Source: Bacteroidales bacterium (GTDB lineage Bacteria; Bacteroidota; Bacteroidia; Bacteroidales; UBA1402). Taken from it: DNA of 64,000 bases. The translations under genes and the position numbers were made by a program. Positions 61,882 through 64,000 of the stretch are shown here, one piece after another. Numbering within the stretch: position 1 is the stretch's first letter; every line of letters starts with the position of its first letter. The notes under the pieces are model-generated. The model was not told the origin of the DNA, searched no databases, and saw nothing but the letters and a program-made list of their open reading frames with translations. The stretch spans positions 89,445 through 153,444 of the forward strand of contig JAFUDT010000009.1 in NCBI GenBank assembly GCA_017464285.1, read 5' to 3'.

Positions 61882-63645
61882 TTATTCGACGGTGATGGAG
61901 TAAGGCATACGGGCCAGCACTCCGCTACGGCGCTGAAGATCCTTGATTTCGGCCTTTACGCGGTTTTCTATCGAGCTGTTGACGATCTTCAGCCTGGCTC
62001 CCATCGAGAAACTCTCCATGAACTGGGTCATGGCATCTTTCTTTTCGGGGAAGGCCACGGTACGGTATTCTTCCAGCCCTGCCATGCCTGCTGCGCAGGC
62101 GATAGCGTCATCGAGATAGCCCAGTTTGTCAACCAGCCCGATGGACAGAGCCTGTTCGCCTGTCCAGACACGCCCTTCGGCAATTTTGCGTATCTCCTGG
62201 GGGTCCATGTGACGGCCTTCGGCACAACGGCCCACGAACAGGTCGTAGCCTTTCTCTATATGCCCCTGCATCAAGGCTTTCTCACCGGCGGTCATTTCTC
62301 GGTAGGCACTGCCGAAGTCTCCGTACTGGTTGGTCTTGACCAGGTCGAAATGCAGTCCGACCTTTTTGGCCAGTTCTTCCATGTTGAAGCTCAGGCCGAA
62401 AATGCCAATGGAACCGGTCAGGGTTGTCGGAGCGGCAAAGATGGAGTCGGCATTGGAAGAGATGTAGTAGCCGCCGGAGGCAGCATAGTCGCCCATGGAA
62501 ACTACCACCGGTTTGACAGCCTTGAGTTCCTTGATGGCCTGGCATATCTGCTCCGAGGCATAGGCACTGCCGCCAGGAGAGTTGACACGCAGTACAACCC
62601 CCTTGATGTGGTCATCTTCCTGGATCTTCCTGATTTCCTCGATGAGCGGGTCGGAAACAATCTGTTCTCCCTGCGAGAAGGAACTGCCCTCATCGAAGAT
62701 TTCACCGGCGGCGTAGAGCACGGCAATCTTGTCGGCGCTGAATTTCTTGGCCTTGACCGGAATTTTGTTTATCTCCTTGACAGAGACGATTTTCAGATCT
62801 TTGACCTTGCAATCGGCCCGTGCAGCCAGCTTTTCACGCATGCAAGTCTTGTAGATCAATCCGTCCACCAGCCCCGACTCCTGCACGTAACTGCCGTCCT
62901 TGAGGGGAATGAATTCGTCGGCCAGGCCGTTGAGCCGGTCAATGCTCAGGCTGCGGCTGGAGGAAATGCCTTCAAGCATTTTGTTCCAGATGCCGCTCAT
63001 GTAGGAAACGGTCTGCTCGCGACTGGCATCACTCATTTGGGTGTTGATATAGGGCTCGACAGCCGATTTGTAGGTGCCTACCTTGAATACTTGGGGTTTG
63101 ACACCGATTTTCTTGAGAACATCCGTGTAGAACATCGGATTGGCGGCCAGTCCCATCAAGGTGAGGCTTCCGTAGGGGTTCATGAAAACCGAGTCGGCCA
63201 CGCAACCGGCATAGTAGGCTCCTTGTCCGCACGCCTGGTCGATGTAGGCATAGACAAATTTCCCGCTCTGCTTGAAACATTCCAGTGCACGGCGGATTTC
63301 CTCATAACTGCTGATGCCGGCCGACATGGAACCTATATTTATATATATACCTATGACATTGTCATCCTTCTTGGCCTTTTTGATAGCCTTGATCATTTCG
63401 TCAAGACCCTGGCCGGAACCGGCGGAGAAAAAACCGCCTAAATCGCCGAAGGGATTCTCTTGTCCGTATTCGGCCAGTGATCCTTCCAGATTGATTTTGA
63501 GAATACTTCCGCTTTCGACCTTGGCGGGTTTGCTCATGGAACTCATCAGCCCTGACAGCATAATGACCGACAAGAGGCAGCAGAAGACCATGGCGATGAC
63601 GACGCCGACTGCGGCTGCCAGTGAAGTTTTGAGAAATGGTTTCAT
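61882..63645 (-). CDS. sppA: Signal peptide peptidase SppA, 67K type
   Basis: 587 residues, the long duplicated form. One transmembrane helix at about 10-33, two Clp-like protease domains. The Ser/Lys dyad is visible: Lys193 (GTYKSAVEPY) in the first half, Ser390 (MGDYAASGGYY) in the second. It cleaves remnant signal peptides in the membrane. First gene of the sppA-lpxK-punA-thiL operon, with a good promoter upstream. Confidence 0.95.
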   Translation of the reverse strand: MKPFLKTSLAAAVGVVIAMVFCCLLSVIMLSGLMSSMSKPAKVESGSILKINLEGSLAEYGQENPFGDLGGFFSAGSGQGLDEMIKAIKKAKKDDNVIGIYINIGSMSAGISSYEEIRRALECFKQSGKFVYAYIDQACGQGAYYAGCVADSVFMNPYGSLTLMGLAANPMFYTDVLKKIGVKPQVFKVGTYKSAVEPYINTQMSDASREQTVSYMSGIWNKMLEGISSSRSLSIDRLNGLADEFIPLKDGSYVQESGLVDGLIYKTCMREKLAARADCKVKDLKIVSVKEINKIPVKAKKFSADKIAVLYAAGEIFDEGSSFSQGEQIVSDPLIEEIRKIQEDDHIKGVVLRVNSPGGSAYASEQICQAIKELKAVKPVVVSMGDYAASGGYYISSNADSIFAAPTTLTGSIGIFGLSFNMEELAKKVGLHFDLVKTNQYGDFGSAYREMTAGEKALMQGHIEKGYDLFVGRCAEGRHMDPQEIRKIAEGRVWTGEQALSIGLVDKLGYLDDAIACAAGMAGLEEYRTVAFPEKKDAMTQFMESFSMGARLKIVNSSIENRVKAEIKDLQRRSGVLARMPYSITVE

Positions 63646-63705
63646 CGTTGTTTGTTTTTGGAGTGGTTGGTATGATTTGTTTTTATCTCAATCTCTATGA
63701 GCAGG

Positions 63706-63737
63706 CAAAAATACTGCAAAGCAATACCAATAGCAAA
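63706..63737 (-). promoter_or_regulatory. Promoter of sppA-lpxK-punA-thiL
   Basis: Minus strand TTTG (63734-63737) and TATTTTTG (63706-63713), spacing 20 bases, 60 bases before the sppA ATG. Confidence 0.75.
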
Positions 63738-63839
63738 TAATTCGCCGTCCAGAGAAAAAAAGTTTTGGCGAAACAGGGTTGATAGTCAATCTCTTGATGC
63801 TTTTCGCTGATTTTTTTTCGAAAAAAAGTGGTGTAAAAA

Positions 63840-63871
63840 TTTGGTAGAAAGAAAAAGCTGCCGTACTTTTG
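63840..63871 (+). promoter_or_regulatory. Probable ribosomal RNA operon promoter
   Basis: TTTG (63840-63843) and TACTTTTG (63864-63871), spacing 20 bases, behind an A/T-rich upstream stretch (63800-63840) that could act as an UP-like element. The pattern of this promoter and its leader is what I know from Bacteroides rrn operons. Confidence 0.7.
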
Positions 63872-64000
63872 CACCCGCTTTCGGAAAGGAGCCTGCGAGG
63901 GCGGTTCTCCGGGAGCGATCGAGAAGCGATCTATGAAAGGATGATACAGACAAGTAGTACAAGATAGAGAGCGGGCTTATGAAGTCCGACCGTCAATAGA
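63872..64000 (+). other. rrn leader: Probable 5' leader of a 16S rRNA operon (16S start beyond window)
   Basis: From the promoter to the window end no start codon with a sensible frame appears. The sequence has GATCG-AGAAG-CGATC (63917-63931) and ATGAAAGGATGATACAGACAAGTAGTACAAG-like wording, which resembles the leader that precedes 16S rRNA in Bacteroides. The mature 16S start (AGAGTTTGATC...) is not reached. Confidence 0.6.

Overview
This window is chromosomal DNA from a member of the Bacteroidota, most likely order Bacteroidales. Promoters follow the Bacteroides pattern (TTTG, about 20 bases, then TAnnTTTG) instead of -35/-10 boxes. Typical genes include FrdCAB, DUF4271, DUF4292, a long-linker ParC, a dimeric glycyl-tRNA synthetase, SusC-free TonB uptake, and a secreted protease with a type IX secretion (T9SS) C-terminal signal. 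Base composition is near 50 % GC. I cannot name the genus from sequence alone. Almost all of the window is core genome; I see no insertion sequence, prophage, CRISPR array or restriction system.

Layout. 1-2.1 kb: the tail of a large surface protein, a repeat-rich spacer that ends as the promoter of tRNA-Arg(TCT), and a secreted GH105 hydrolase. 2.1-12 kb: fabD with a tightly coupled cytoplasmic GH13 enzyme, prs, glyS, parC, tRNA-Leu(TAG) and an acyl-CoA synthetase. 12-23.6 kb: a membrane LytTR regulator facing a 998-residue protein made of two receiver domains and a PEP/pyruvate-dikinase ATP-binding domain, a THUMP-like methyltransferase, prfB with its programmed +1 frameshift coupled to a FadD-type ligase, an M20 deacylase, and a HerA/DUF853 ATPase followed by a small helix-hairpin-helix protein. 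23.5-30.3 kb: a minus-strand run GH95 fucosidase-dut-TPR-DUF4292 lipoprotein-EnvC-like protein, joining nucleotide hygiene and envelope biogenesis. 30.4-38.3 kb: an FKBP lipoprotein, asd, a lamin-tail lipoprotein, a CPA2 antiporter coupled to a LolD ATPase, and a two-gene unit of a phosphoribosyltransferase-like protein and a CodB-like permease.

38.4-48.8 kb: an OmpA/TPR lipoprotein, the minus-strand operon aroQ-O-methyltransferase-rbfA-lolE-serine protease, divergent xerD, and the operon cysE-rlmL-RNase H. 48.8-55.2 kb: frdCAB (anaerobic fumarate respiration), then DUF4271-hemD-rnpA-yidD-tatD. 55.2-57.8 kb: a candidate small RNA with its own promoter and terminator, then a TonB-dependent receptor divergent from a NikR-family regulator that lacks three of the four classical nickel ligands. 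57.8-64 kb: a PfkB sugar kinase and the operon sppA-lpxK-punA-thiL. The last ~160 bases look like the promoter and leader of a ribosomal RNA operon whose 16S gene would start just beyond the window.

The items most worth a second look are the NikR-like/TonB pair, the PRTase-like/CodB pair, the receiver-receiver-PPDK fusion, the orphan promoter-terminator unit at 55.3 kb, and the structured repeats before tRNA-Arg.
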